Below the pieces are notes generated by a model. The model did no database searches and was not told the origin of the DNA. It was given only the letters and a program-made list of their open reading frames with translations. A stretch of DNA of 64,000 nt from Isoetes taiwanensis (taxonomy: Eukaryota; Streptophyta; Lycopodiopsida; Isoetales; Isoetaceae). Both the position numbers and the translations under genes were made by a program. Positions 23,000-33,887 of the stretch are shown here, piece by piece. The stretch lies in contig JAJEKV010000016.1 in assembly GCA_021234155.1 (NCBI GenBank), forward strand, positions 3,152,471 through 3,216,470. The letters are read 5' to 3'. Position 1 is the first letter of the stretch. The number at the start of each line of letters is the position of its first letter.

Positions 23000-23348
23000 G
23001 CACGAGCACAAGTGAGAGGACCTAGTGGCAGGACCTTAAACCGCCACACCCGAGGTCACGTGTTTAAACCTGGCCAATATCAGTCTAGTAATGGGGACTT
23101 TAAAAATTCATTGCCTCGAGGTCACGGGTTCAAGTACGACCAATCGATCATGTGGTAGAGACTGTAAACCTGCCATATGTACTCGATAATTACATGCAAA
23201 GCAGCTTCTAGCATATCGCGCCTAAGTAGTGGATTGGCTTCCATGTGATATATAGAATAAAGTGATATAGAATGTATTCAAGATGTGATGATGAATAAAA
23301 TGACGTCCTTCAAAAAAAAAAAAAAAAAAAAAAAAGCACGAGCACAAG
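23000..23348 (+). mobile_element. SINE with two B-box-like modules, poly(A) tail and 13-bp target duplication
   Basis: The 13-nt sequence GCACGAGCACAAG occurs at 23000-23012 and again at 23336-23348. Between them lies a 323-bp body (23013-23335) ending in 24 consecutive A residues (23312-23335). Inside are two related modules 66 bp apart starting GAGGTCACG (23052 and 23118); the second continues GGGTTCAAGTACGACC, close to the polymerase III B-box. Length, A tail, long target duplication and B-box are the hallmarks of a tRNA-related SINE moved by LINE machinery. The perfect duplication suggests a young insertion. A clear A-box was not found, so transcription capacity is uncertain. Confidence 0.9.
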
Positions 23349-24859
23349 CGTATAGAGGGACAGCATCATCAAGTATGACCGGTGCCATCAACTAGAGTAG
23401 TATTTATTTGGTCCAAAGTCTGTCCTTTCTTTTCATTCCATCTCAAGTCATGATTGAAGTCGTTGTCCGCATAATTACAGCAGCAAAGCCTCTCTTATGT
23501 CTTTTGCAGATGGTAATGCATTCACATGGCATGCACTTTGTAACTATCTAGCACTTTAGAATTTGAGCCTGGAGTGCATCCTAAGTTTCCATTGCATTAT
23601 GTTGTTACAAGTAGGACAGATTTTGTTTTGTTTAGCTCTTTAAGTTAGGTTAATATTATCCACCAAAACTAGGAATCTGAAAAACAAATTTTCCTCTGTT
23701 GCATTTGTATTCTTGAGCTCTATTGTGCCAGAATTCTTCAATTTCATGCATTACAAGGCAAATGCTATCTTGATGTTTTTGCTTTGATGATGTTATTCAA
23801 GTTAGATTTGTTATATACAAGTTTGTCATGAATAAAACACAAACGAACGGTTATCCATTATAGCTTCGTTATGCCGACCTAAACAAAAGCTTTTGCACAT
23901 AGATCTAGTTTTCTTTTCTATTGAATTGAAAATGACTACAAAATCTCATCATGTAAAACAAGAATGCAAAATCCTAAAATCTTCTTCTATTGTAGATGTT
24001 ATTCTTCATCACTTACAAGATACACAACTCCTTGGATAAGCCCTTCCATTGTGTGATTGAAGTGAAATTCCTAGAAATATAATCATAATTCATCCAATCT
24101 ACACATATTCACAAGTTCAAATCGCCATGTACAAGTTCATCAAGATTATAAAAGCAACCCTCCCTTCCCCTTGCCCTGCTGCTAGTTTTAGATCTTTGTT
24201 TGTGGGTATGGTTCTAGCACTATAACGTGCATTATTTAAAATCTTAGATAATCTTAGATCTTGGTATTTTGTTTCAGATCCATTATTCATGACTTTCTCA
24301 TAAAGGAAAGATGCAATGGTTATCATTGAACGTAAAAGTTACTTTCCAACTGCCTCATTTCACAAGCAACGCATAATAGAAGAGCCTTTAAATAGTAAAG
24401 CATAATTTCCATTTTACAAATAGCATAGATGTTTAAAGCGTTCACATGTTGCTATTCCATGCATCAGAGCCTTTTAAAGCAGTAGAGTGCATCAGATTAA
24501 CCAATATTTTGAGTTTATCTTCAACCTTACTCCACAAAATTTTGCAACCAGATATCTGATATCTGTCTTTTCAGCAATAAACAAAGCTAGGGTTCAAGAC
24601 CTGCAGCACTCAATCCACAGCCTTACCATAGCCAATATAAGGTGTTTCCAGCAGTTTCATTTAAACTAATAGGTAAGAGAACCTTCAATTTTTTGTGTGC
24701 CGCCATCTCTTTTTGCAAAATGTGCACTCCTCAGAATGTTCAAAAGACCAGCAACATACCATGAGGTAGATGAGTTTCTGGTTACCTGCACGGTATGTGT
24801 GCTGCCTGTGACACAGGAAAACAAGGCCCTATAAATCGAATGCTCGCTCTGGCTGAGCA
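23349..24859. other. Intergenic region and probable 3' UTR of the AGO gene
   Basis: No gene seen at 23349-24480. The part next to 24860 should include the 3' UTR of the minus-strand AGO gene; I could not fix the polyadenylation site. Confidence 0.4.
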
Positions 24860-27800
24860 TTACACAAAAAACATCCTGGTGAGCATCTTGTCGTGCAGCT
24901 TGATCTGGGGCAGAGTTGGTTGTGGTGTTCCCCCTGAAGAGCCTCCTCCCAATGATGATGCAGATTCTGATAGGCTGTCATCATCCAGAAATGACCTTGC
25001 CTTTGTGGCAGCTAAGTGCGCATACATAATTGGAGTAACTGGAACAGAATTCAAGATATTACTACTTTTTCCTCTCATTATATCTAAAATTGAATGATTT
25101 CCATTTTGAAATTCGACTTACCTACTGAAACAGCAGTTGTGCTCTTCGCATACCTGTTGGAATAGCAACCCTATTAACTCTTGGCTATGTGCAAAATCAA
25201 CTGAGAAATAATCTCATACATACGTGTAGCTGAGATAGTTTATCAAATGTTGTAGTTCATCAACGCTGAAACCAATCTCATCCATTAGAACAATGTAGTG
25301 TGTTGGTCTGGTTGTTCCCTGCAAGTGCATGTGTACTCATATTACTCATATCTGCTAGTGTCGCTCGTCTTCGGAAAATTAAAAGTCATTTTACTCACAA
25401 TAAGTCCAGCATGGCTACTCAAAAAGAAGTCATAATTTTGGGGATCGCATACTACTGTATCCACGATTGTTCCTGGATGAAATCACACAACATTTGTAAG
25501 CATATTGAGAGTGCACATACATAAACTGAAAACTTTACCTGGGGGAATATTTCCTTGGCCATCAGCAGGAAAGAAACGTGTATGGTGACGTTTCTGTGCA
25601 ACAATTAATGTTATCTTTGGATTATAGTCGTCTTTTAAGCCTTGACAAGCCTGTAAAAAATCAATTTATTAAACATTTCAAAATCGATTTCTCAAACTAA
25701 ACATCTGCACACCTTGCGTATTGCTGCCAACTCTACATTAAGAACACTTGCAAACTGGGATTCGCTGACACCATCCCTGAAGTCCACAATACAATAAAAT
25801 TTATTAAAATTGAACCTGAAACATGGGAGAGAACTATACATAGCCATAAAGGGGTAGGAACCTGAATACAACAAGCTGTGGAGGCAACTGTTTTGTTCCA
25901 ATACTTACTGAGTCTGCAAATCCTTTCAACAATTCCCTGCCACAAGCAAAAAGTTAATTATCCTTACAATATCAGATTGAAAAAGTTGATTATGTTACTC
26001 ACGCAATCATGCCCCCAGAAGCTTCTTCATACAGCGCATTGATAGTTTCACATTTTGGTGATTGTGTTTTGACCCGTGCGGCAAACTGAGATATCCTTGG
26101 CCAATCTCTAGAGCCCACTACCTGCAAGTCAAAATAGGAATGTAATGAATTGAAATTTGAAATGTCAAGTGCACATACAGTTCAATCCTTACAGCTGCAA
26201 TTGATGGTGAATTTGACGAGAATGGGGCTCCATGCGACACATCCATTCCAAAGATTATAGTTGGCTCCCTGGAGACCTTTGGAAGACCACGACCAAACTC
26301 CATTGATAACACCGTATTATATCCTCCACACTACAGTTTCAAAAGTAAGTCTTCAGTTCAATGAACAGGGAAGCCATTATGGGGTGCCAAGTGAGTTACC
26401 TTGGCATTAATTTTCAATGCCACATTGGTCAAGTACTGATCATTTATATTACGGGGAGGAACTATACACTGATTAACAACTCCAACGTCTGACAGAAACA
26501 GTTTCTTAAAAGGCCCTGCAAAACATCTCTCTGCATAAGTATGAATTGCATCTTCCTTCCTAAACTACATATAAAAGGAATCAAACCATTACACACCATA
26601 GAGATCAGAGTCTTTCTGAGGTAGAATGCATAGAATAAACTCTGGTGGCCCTTTTAGCTGAGATTTTAAAGCATTGAACATCATCGAAACTCTGTCTCCT
26701 GCTGGCCGGCCTTGGGTCCTTTGGTCTTCTGCAAGAATGAGTTGAGGCGCATTTATGTTCTGCGAAAACACAAGAGGAGTTAAGCATGGCGACAATTTAA
26801 AATCAAGATAAACGAGCTTGTATAAATGGTACATTAGACAATCAGAGGTTACATTCGGCTAATGATAGTGGAAAAAAAGAGGAGTTCATGCTTTTTCAGT
26901 CACACACCATCCCTTTCTTATTGCAACATTGAGCCAGTTGCTGCGCAATTCCACTTGCTTCTTGTTCACGTGTCCTTCCAAAACTTAAGACTATCCAGTT
27001 CTTTATAGGTATGGATCTGGCCATGGTCTGAAAAAACAGAAAATATTTTATTATATGAGCAAAATATGGCCAGATCCAAAAATATTATTATCAGAGACAT
27101 CATACCTTGTTGTTATAATTCCATCTTCCATTTCGTGGCATCTCTTCCTGGGACCCAAATTTTAACTGCAAATGTCAAGTTAAGACATTAGTCAACTCCT
27201 CATTAAAAGATAATTGATTTATGTCTGTACTTACCATTGGGGGGTCAAGAATGCGTCCACGAACTTTGAGCATATTGTTATCAAAGCTAACATGGAAATC
27301 TCGAACTAAGTCATCAGCATTGTAGTTGATATGTTTGGCCATGGCCTACATTCAGATATATGTCAAGCAAAACACATAACATTTGGATTGCACGCCCTAA
27401 CAATGTTACAGGCATATACCTCTTGAATTGCACGCCGTTTCTCTTCTGGCTTTTGGCGGGCTTGATCCAAATGCTTTCTTACTTGGTTACCACTTAACTT
27501 CTTAATGTATCTTTGACCAGGTACAATTTTACAGAGCTATTATACAGCACAAAAGATAAAACTTAATAAGCTTTGATGGATCAAGAAGTGAAAGAAGGTT
27601 TACCTCAATAGGAATATAAGTTGGCTTATTTTTCCGGCCAACATCAAGACAAGGAATGTGTGCTAACGTCAGCTGGCGACCATGTTTTTGACCATAGTAA
27701 TCTGCAACAGTCACCTCCCTTGGAGCACCCAGGCTTCCATCTGACTCCCTACTTTTCCAAGAAAAACTGTAGGAAAACGAAGGAAACACTGAGCAGAATG

Positions 27801-29026
27801 ATCTATATTACCCACCATAATCATTTCTGGACATACTTACGTTTGCTTTGCAGCTGAATCATTGCTGAATCCAAATATTTTGTGTTTGGTTTTTGTTAAG
27901 ACATTCTCTACTTGCACCCCTTTCAGAATTTTCTTTGCCTGTCAGCAACAAGCATCAAGATATGCGGCTCTTATTCAAAAACAACAAGCCAAAAAGAAAA
28001 AAGATCAAAGATGGTGGCCGTTTAAGCTACTTACCCTCACTAGATCATCTGGATTGACTGATCGTGGGTCTTTTCTCAAATACTCTCCTAAAAAGTCAGG
28101 TATATACTGATCCTTTAGCAGCGTGGTGGAAGATGGGTCTGTGTACAAAATAGAGACAGGCAGTTAAAAACTGATCAAAAAAATGGAATAGAGTACAATG
28201 CAAATCTTACCCATGTTCAAAGAGAGGCCTGTTTGAGTTGGTCGGAATGAAGCATGGAATCCTCTCCATGATATGACGCTTTCGCCAAGATCACCAGGAG
28301 GACCAAAACTTAAGTGGTAAAAATTTTCTCGAACTAGAATGTATTCTCTGCGAGAAAGAAACCAGGTTAGCAAGAAAGAGAAAGAAATGAAATTTGAGAA
28401 GAAAGTTATGTATTTACCTCTTTGCAGCATGTTCACGAAGTAATATATCCAGGACACGGATTGCATCCTGAGACACAAGTCCTTGCTTTTTCTTGGCCAA
28501 GTTTTCCAGGGACTGCATGTCCACTTTAACAGCAAAGTTAATCCTGACCTTAAAATCTCTTCCATTGCTAGCCCTTCTCTTCTTTGCTGCATCTTCTCCT
28601 GATACGGGCCTTCTTGAACCCACGTCTTCATCCAGAGAAATCTTGAAATCCTGGCTCTGAAAGGGAAGCCTACCCACTGTGAACAGAGTTTTTTCTCCAT
28701 CATAGGCAAACTTCTTGTTCATCAAATCCGTCGGCCCGTGAGCTTGCCTCAGCTTTGCCATGACCTTTCTTGTCATTACTTTGCTTATCACTCTGGTATC
28801 CGTTTCATCCTCTGCTGCGATGGTTACCTACATCAAAACGCAATGTGGGTTCGATTTATTTTACAAGTGAATCAGAATGATCAAAAATATTTTGATTGCT
28901 TACATCATACTGATTAACTTCATCCTTGTTCTGATATTGCACTTGAAAGTGGTTGCATACAAGATCGACTGGCCGACCCTTTGTGCCCAGACCTGGGCGA
29001 GTCATCGGAGCTACTTCGGGCTCCAT
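24860..29026 (-). CDS. AGO4-like: Argonaute, AGO4/6/9 clade (21 exons)
   Basis: This protein binds small RNAs, in this clade mainly 24-nt siRNAs, and guides DNA methylation in the nucleus. My exons, high to low: 29026-28904, 28827-28418, 28347-28211, 28138-28035, 27938-27841, 27766-27604, 27536-27420, 27345-27235, 27165-27106, 27027-26908, 26759-26597, 26515-26400, 26330-26193, 26121-26003, 25936-25862, 25776-25713, 25650-25539, 25472-25399, 25318-25224, 25153-25122, 25038-24860. The total is 2610 nt, 869 residues, all introns GT-AG. Domains: N (about 20-165), PAZ (230-345), MID (400-540), PIWI (540-825). Catalytic DEDH: D604 in FGMDVSHG, E645, D686 in [11 protein letters not shown]818 in YAHLAA. 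SESQF and GTTRPTHY with DEIGFS fit AGO4 better than AGO1. The N-terminus is short; the end is MFFV. The start was chosen because upstream sequence lacks an in-frame Met and MEPEVAP leads straight into the conserved N domain. Confidence 0.93.
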
Positions 29027-29561
29027 CTTTTTGCAAAAGCAACACGGATGTTAACAAAAGTTTTCTTGGCGCAGAGCAAAAATAAGAGCTTGATAAATAC
29101 AAACCCCAAATGCGGAATCAACAATAGCGCATGCAAAAAGTAGAGGCTTCGGATGAAAAAATCGCCCAAAAGCTGAGATCAAAGCTCAAAAGCAACAGCG
29201 CCAAAAAACAGAGACCAACTTAGGAGCAGAGGTCCAAAGATAAAATGAGGGGAAAGTGGCTGGGGATGGAAAATCCGATGCTTTTCAAAATATGCAAGCG
29301 TCAAAGCCGAGACCCACTTAGGAACAGAAACTGGGAAGTGGATCGAGCAAAATCCGAAGATAAAATTAAGAAGAAAATGATGGGAAGAAGTGATTGGCTT
29401 GGTCAGGCACCGGAACAGAGAACACAGAGCACCAAACGAGCGTGGTTACCAAATCATGTCTCCGGTAATCAGAATCCGACCGGTAGATTTCCCGGCAGTT
29501 AAATCACGACATGTACGTAGGGTGGATACACAACGACAGTTTTAACGAGACGTCAGATGAT

Positions 29562-29573
29562 CGCCACGTGGCG
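29562..29573. promoter_or_regulatory. Palindromic G-box upstream of AGO
   Basis: CGCCACGTGGCG is a perfect 12-bp palindrome with the CACGTG core, about 540 bp upstream of the AGO start codon. G-boxes bind bZIP and bHLH factors; with flanking GCC it also fits an ABRE. Assignment to AGO is by position only. Confidence 0.45.
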
Positions 29574-29884
29574 TAATCGGAAATTAATGCGTCTTCTTAT
29601 GATTTATGTCCTTTACCATAGGTATTGCATTTACCGTGTATTTTATTATTTTTTGCTTTAAGCGTGGTGGTGTACTGGTCAGCCCATCACTTCTGTAATT
29701 CTTACCAACCTCTAAATCCTTAGGTACTTGGTCATAGTAAGTCATAACGACTCCTAACGTTTAAAACTTGAAGCTTGGAAGTATCTTTGATGAAGAGAGA
29801 AATGGAAAAGTCGATTCGAATTTGGTTACCACTGCCATCACCATATCTTGAACTTTGTTTGGTAGAAAAGTGGCCCATTTGTAC

Positions 29885-30609
29885 TTATTGAAAAAATACA
29901 AACTTTTTTATGGAACTTTTTCTTATGCACTTACTTGCCTCTACTTTCGTTAAGCAAGCACTAACAAGGCTTCTTGATGGAGCCCCGTATATATTGGACG
30001 CCATCATGTGGCTAATGTTATAGCCACGGGCATATCCGTGGTATATCCGTGACGCCCAAAAAAAAGTTACACGGCGTTTTTGTGGACTTAGCGGATTTTT
30101 TTGCCATTTAAGGCTGGCTATAACATGCTCACGTCTGACATTTACAGCGATGGCTTCTTGATCAACAATATAGAAGCTGGGTCGGCTTTTTTCCAATTTG
30201 GTTGCGCGGCCGTATCTAACTCCTACATTGTGATAAATAAAAATCGTCTTCAACTTCTATATCGTAGGGAAATGGCATAATGCCATTCCTTGTTTATCTG
30301 GTGACTGTTGCGACTGGCAACATCTGGTGACTGTTGCGACTGGCAACATCTGGGATACACAGGAAATTGCATCCCAAATACCATTTCCTTATACAATTCA
30401 ATGATGTCTTCACTTAATTCATAAGGGTGGCAAAATAGTTTTACCTTAAACTGGGGATTTCTACTGGAGAATTCCATGCTCTGGGATTCCACAACAAATT
30501 GCGTCGTTAATGGCTTACTATGTGTTTTGGGGTCAACATTACTCATGTTTGGTACCGATTCAATCCGAAGATGCTCCCAATGATTTTTGGGTAAGTGATA
30601 CTGGATCAT
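29885..30609 (-). CDS. Two adjoining open frames, unknown
   Basis: Minus-strand frames 30609-30250 (119 codons) and 30253-29885 (122 codons) overlap by 4 nt at an ATGA junction, the stop of the first and start of the second. The first has ordinary protein-like composition (for example HPYELSEDIIELYKEM); the second is basic. I recognise no domain. A 26-bp exact tandem duplication lies within the first. Two tail-to-head short frames are unusual for a plant gene, so a decayed or frameshifted gene or chance ORFs are possible. Confidence 0.3.
30296..30347. repeat. Exact 26-bp tandem duplication
   Basis: The unit beginning ATCTGGTGACTG at 30296-30321 is repeated without change at 30322-30347, followed by a further partial ATCTGG. 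Its perfection implies a recent slip. The length (26) shifts the reading frame. Confidence 0.95.
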
Positions 30610-30991
30610 CTATCCCAACCCATTCCGACTAGCAAGATCAAGCCAGAAAAATGCTGCAAAAAAATGCCTCATATTCCCTATAAGGGTCCAAAAACCTGCA
30701 CTGTTACTATGGCAATTTGATTTACAATGTTATTTTGTAGTTTCCTTTTACATGATCCATAACTAAATGCATACCCTACGTTATGCCCGTCGTTGGAGTT
30801 TACCTGCATTCATTTAAGAATGCTAGCTACAAAGGCTTTCAAGTTAAAGGTTACAATTGATAGACAATGAATTAACATCGTTGTAGATTGACATCACGCC
30901 ATTCGTCGTAGAAGTGTTGAAAAGAGCAATGTCAAGTTCATGGAATATGTTTTGCCCAATGATGGGAGAAAACATGGATTATTTCTATGAA

Positions 30992-31674
30992 TATTTGTGA
31001 TTTCTTAAATGATGTGTCCGTAGTTCTATCCATTGAGATACTATAAAGTTTTGTTTTGTTTTATATCATTCCAACAACATCAGTCTTGTGTCTATGCTTG
31101 TAGTGGTCGAAGGGAACATGAACTTACATAAAAACATATGCAACTTGACCAACAAATTTATATTGGAGGAGTATTGACATCTTATCCACATTAGTAAAGT
31201 ATTTTATGTATGTTTTAAATCGTGTTTTTCTTAACCACTATCAAAGCGAGAAACAAAAAACGCTTTTAACATCAATCTAAGTTGTGCATTGTTTATTTAA
31301 GTTGGATTACAAAAAATGAGGGACCTAGTTTGCACCTAGTCCATGATCATTTCAAGCCATCCTTGCTAATACATCCTCTAAGCTCACGAGTAGGCAATGA
31401 CAAAGATCATAACATTAGTATGATTTCAAAATACCACTTTAAGTGCCTAAATCATGGTATCGTTCTTTGGATCTCCCTTGGGTTCCGTGGACATTAAAAG
31501 TTTCTTCCTTCCTTCCTTAGAACTTTGACATCGGCATTGGAGCTTTTGCTACACATGATGGGTCAATCATATCTCAAGTTTTATCCAAGCAGTCTCTCAC
31601 AATAAGCATTCATTTCTCATGTAGATAAGAATGTGCTTGAAATAAATTTGAGCTGCTTTATTAAACCCTTGATA
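30992..31674. repeat. Direct repeat A, left copy flanking the AGO fragment
   Basis: Starts TATTTGTGATTTC and matches 32681-33240 over its length, except that this copy has about 88 bp (around 31185-31272) and about 40 bp (31470-31515) that the other lacks. It encodes a short open frame (31282-31497) without known motif. Its ends are not TG...CA. Confidence 0.9.
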
Positions 31675-32680
31675 AGCCTGTAAAATATCAATTTATTAAA
31701 CATTTCAAAATCGATTTCTCAAACTAAACATCGCATACCTTATGCGTATTCTTTGCCAACTCTACATTAAGAACACTTGCAAAATTCACCGATTATTTGG
31801 CGTCCAGAAGTCCACAATACAATAAAATTTATTAAAATTGAACTCAAAACATGGGAGAGAACTATACATAGCCATAAAGGGGTAGGAACCCGAATACAAC
31901 AAAATTTGTGGAGGCAAGCTGCTTTGTTCCAATACTTACTCGAAGTCTGCAAAATCCTTTCAACAATTCCACCGCCACAAGCAAAAAGTTAATTATCCTT
32001 ACAATATCAGATTGAAAAAGTTGATTATGTTACTCACGCAATCATGCCCCCGAAGCTTCTTCATACAACGCATTGATAGTCTCACATTTTGGTGATTGTG
32101 TTTTGACCCGCGGCAACCGAAACCGAGATATCCTTGGCCAATCTCTAGAGCCCACTACACCGCAAGTCAAAATAGGAATGTAATGAATTGAAATTTGGAA
32201 TGTCAAGTGCACATACTGAGTTCAATCCCTTACCGCAATTGATGGTGAATTTGACGAGAATGGGGCTCCATGCGACATCCATTCCAAAGATTATAGTTGG
32301 CTCCCAGGAGACCTTTGGAAGACCACGACCAAACTCCATTGATAACACCGTATTGTATCCTCCACACTACAGGTTTCAAAAGTAAGTCTTCAGTTCAATG
32401 AACAAACAGGGAAGCCATTACGGGGTGCCAAGTGAGTTACCTTGGCTTTAATTTTCAATGCCACATTGGTCAAGTACTGATCATTTATATTACGGGGAGG
32501 AACTATACACTTAATTAACAACTCCAACGTCGTGAAAAGTTTTCTTAAAAAGCCACCGCAAAACATCTCTTTGCATAAGTATGAATTGCATCGTCCTTCC
32601 TAAACTACATATAAAAGGAATCAAACCATTACACACCATAGAGATCAGAGTCTTTCTGAGGTAGAATGCATAGAATAAAC
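31667..32680 (-). pseudogene. Partial AGO copy (PIWI/MID exons with introns)
   Basis: The segment aligns to 25643-26640 of the AGO gene in the same orientation, including introns, so it arose from DNA and not from mRNA. It covers AGO exons 12-16, a small part of exon 11 and only the acceptor edge of exon 17. The two catalytic-Asp regions are disrupted: the RDGVSESQF exon is scrambled and the FGMDVSHG exon loses three bases. Several splice acceptors are altered (GCAG to GCGG). It begins at a CTTGAYA microhomology shared with the end of repeat A and stops abruptly at 32680. Most differences from the gene fall on CTG or CAG. It cannot make a functional protein; it could in principle provide small-RNA homology to the AGO gene. 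Confidence 0.92.
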
Positions 32681-33240
32681 TATTTGTGATTTCTTAAATG
32701 ATGTGTCCGTAGTTCTATCCATTGAAATACTATAAAGTTTTGTTTTGTTTTATATCATTCCAACAACATCAGTCTTGTGTCTATGCTTGCAGTGGTCGAA
32801 GGGAACATGAACTTACATAAAAACATATGCAACTTGACCAACAAATTTATATTGGAGGAGTATTGACATCTTATCCACATCAATCTAAGTTGTGCATTGT
32901 TTATTTAAGTTGGATTACAAAAAATGAGGGACCTAGTTTGCACCTAGTCCATGATCATTTCAAGCCATCCTTGCTAATACATCCTCTAAGCTCACAAGTA
33001 GACAATGACAAAGATCATAACATTAGTATGATTTCAAAATACCACTTTAAGTGCCTAAATCATGGTATCGTCGTTTGGTCCCTTAGAACTTTGAGATCGG
33101 CATTGGAGCTTTTGCTACACATGATGGGTCAATCATATCTCAAGTTTTCTCCAAGCAATCTCTCACAATAAGCATTCATTTCTCATGTAGATAAGAATGT
33201 GCTTGAAATAAATTTGAGTTGCTTTATGAAACCCTTGATA
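32681..33240. repeat. Direct repeat A', right copy
   Basis: Second copy of the 30992-31674 sequence, shorter by two internal segments, ending at ACCCTTGATA, the same place where the left copy joins the AGO fragment. Outside it the flanks differ. Confidence 0.9.
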
Positions 33241-33504
33241 CGCGTCGTGGAATACTTAATTTAAAACATACAGCTCTCATGTATAAAACTTTTATAGCTT
33301 TTCCTTCTCCTTTAATGGTAGTACTCTAAGCAATATGCTACCTCCATAAATACTATGAACTGTGCAAGCCAATTCATTTCATTTCTTAACCCATTGGACC
33401 ATTGGATGAGAGAGGTGGGTGAGTGATAGTGTCGTTCCCTTCCTTATATCACTGTTTACCAGATTTTGCTTCAAGACAACATCTAGATGTACATCTTAAG
33501 TAGA

Positions 33505-33587
33505 ATACATGTTATGTAGATGGATGAGAAAGAATCATCGTATATACGATACATGTTATGTACATGGATGAGAAGGAATCATTGTCC
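33505..33587. repeat. 44-bp tandem duplication
   Basis: ATACATGTTATGTAGATGGA at 33505 recurs at 33549 with a few changes (ATACATGTTATGTACATGGA); period 44. Confidence 0.85.
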
Positions 33588-33850
33588 ATATGAGTTTTAT
33601 CATATCCACATTACATATTAGATGTTCTTAACTTGATTACTTATATCTAATACATTTTTATTATTTCAAATACATTATTTTATACTTTTGTTGTTATTTG
33701 TTTCAGCTTGGAGATTTAGGTACAGACAGTGAACATTCATTTCATCGTTCCTTATTTTCATTTTTGAACCTATGACATAACAGCGCATATAGTTGCGGCA
33801 TTATTTTCATCAAGTAAATACATTTATACTTTTATTTCTCTATCTCTAGT

Positions 33851-33877
33851 AGAATAGAATAGAATAGAATAGAATAG
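33851..33877. repeat. (AGAAT)n microsatellite
   Basis: Five tandem AGAAT units; the same pentanucleotide as at 18859-18880. Confidence 0.9.
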
Positions 33878-33887
33878 TAAGACACAC

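Noticed and set aside
24487-25097. Plus-strand ORFs opposite the end of AGO
   Set aside because: They are shadows of AGO exons on the other strand or short chance frames.
30992-33240. Direct repeats A and A' as LTRs of a gene-capturing retrotransposon
   Set aside because: The ends are not TG...CA in either orientation, there is no primer site or polypurine tract next to them, and no target duplication was found.
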